5,650 nucleotides of DNA from JBBDNC01 sp040877875 (GTDB lineage Bacteria; Bacteroidota; Rhodothermia; Balneolales; Balneolaceae). Each line of letters starts with the position of its first letter. The first letter of the stretch is position 1. The position numbers were made by a program, and so were the translations under genes. Shown here one piece after another: positions 5,178-5,650 of this stretch. Below the pieces are notes generated by a model. It was not told the origin of the DNA, ran no database searches, and was given only the letters and a program-made list of their open reading frames with translations. The DNA lies in contig JBBDNC010000055.1 of the NCBI GenBank assembly GCA_040877875.1, forward strand, positions 1-5,650. Direction: 5' to 3'.

Positions 5178-5650
5178 ATGGACTTATTTAATTTTCCGAG
5201 GATTAAAAAGCTTCCCCCTTATATTTTTTCGGTCACGGATGACCTGAAAAACCGGGCTTTGGAACAGGGCCGGGATATTATAGATATGAGTATGGGAAAT
5301 CCGGACCAGCCAACCCCCAAACCGATTGTCAATAAACTGATTGAAGCAACGGCAGACAGCAGCAATCACAGGTACTCTGCCTCGAAGGGAATTTCAGAGC
5401 TGAGATCTGCGATAGCAAACTGGTACTCGGACCGTTATGATGTGAAACTGGATGCTGATTCGGAAACAGTGGTGACGATGGGTTCAAAGGAAGGGCTGGC
5501 CCATATGGTACTTGGAATCATTGATGAAGGGGATGTGGTACTTTGTCCGGATCCGGCTTACCCGATCCATGCCTATTCGGTGACTGTGGCAGGGGGAGAT
5601 CTTAAAAGATTTCCTCTTCATCCGGGAGACGATTTTTTCGAAAATATGAA
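5178..5650 (+). CDS. alaC: AlaC-type aminotransferase (alanine / glutamate-pyruvate), N-terminal part
   Basis: The first 157 residues of a fold-type I PLP aminotransferase are present; the gene runs off the window. The start MDLFNFPRIKKLPPYIF followed by DIIDMSMGNPD (33-43), HRYSASKGISELRSAI (64-79), TMGSKEGLAH (100-109) and CPDPAYPIHAYSV (123-135) matches the AlaC/YfdZ subgroup closely. These are related to, but distinct from, LL-diaminopimelate and aspartate aminotransferases. AlaC interconverts pyruvate plus glutamate with alanine plus 2-oxoglutarate in the cytoplasm. Gly40, Gly102-Ser103-Lys104 and Tyr128 belong to the substrate and PLP-phosphate pocket; the Schiff-base lysine lies beyond the window. 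The ATG is the first in frame where homology begins; only a weak GAAAG precedes it. The upstream Ala-codon leader and terminator suggest control by alanine supply and support the alanine assignment over related specificities. Confidence 0.9.
   Translation, partial: MDLFNFPRIKKLPPYIFSVTDDLKNRALEQGRDIIDMSMGNPDQPTPKPIVNKLIEATADSSNHRYSASKGISELRSAIANWYSDRYDVKLDADSETVVTMGSKEGLAHMVLGIIDEGDVVLCPDPAYPIHAYSVTVAGGDLKRFPLHPGDDFFENM

Overview
The window looks like a chromosomal segment of a free-living bacterium. It has moderate G+C, AT-rich spacers, clear Shine-Dalgarno sites in front of two metabolic genes, and protein sequences that look to me most like Bacteroidota/Balneolota relatives. That placement is inferred from sequence feel, not from a search.

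Layout: an ankyrin-repeat protein with a hyperacidic tail (129-839, +); a 176-bp non-coding element with terminal inverted repeats (891-1066); a RocA/PruA-type 1-pyrroline-5-carboxylate dehydrogenase (1205-2824, -); a divergent promoter region; glyceraldehyde-3-phosphate dehydrogenase (3062-4060, +) with a GC-rich hairpin behind it; a second copy of the same element in inverted orientation (4199-4368); tRNA-Pro(CGG) (4472-4545); a detached second copy of that tRNA's 3' end, this time with CCA (4656-4680); a 26-codon leader peptide with eight consecutive alanine codons (4790-4870) followed by a strong intrinsic terminator (4907-4941); and the start of an AlaC-type alanine/glutamate-pyruvate aminotransferase that runs off the window (5178-end).

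The most interesting object is the stretch 4790-4941 upstream of the aminotransferase. The leader peptide's Ala run, the 1:2 hairpin, an alternative 2:3 pairing and the 3:4 terminator have the layout of a ribosome-mediated transcription attenuator. The run of Ala codons matches the predicted product of the downstream enzyme. I therefore propose an alanine-sensing attenuator controlling alaC.

The second notable object is the pair of about 170-bp MITE-like elements. They share terminal inverted repeats and a central hairpin whose stem differs between copies at three base pairs, each by a compensatory double change, so selection or mechanism seems to preserve the fold. The third is the duplicated tRNA-Pro 3' end, which looks like the footprint of a tRNA-targeting integrative element that has since been lost. 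The enzymes themselves are ordinary central carbon and amino-acid metabolism (proline to glutamate, glycolysis, alanine-pyruvate exchange), each apparently in its own transcription unit.
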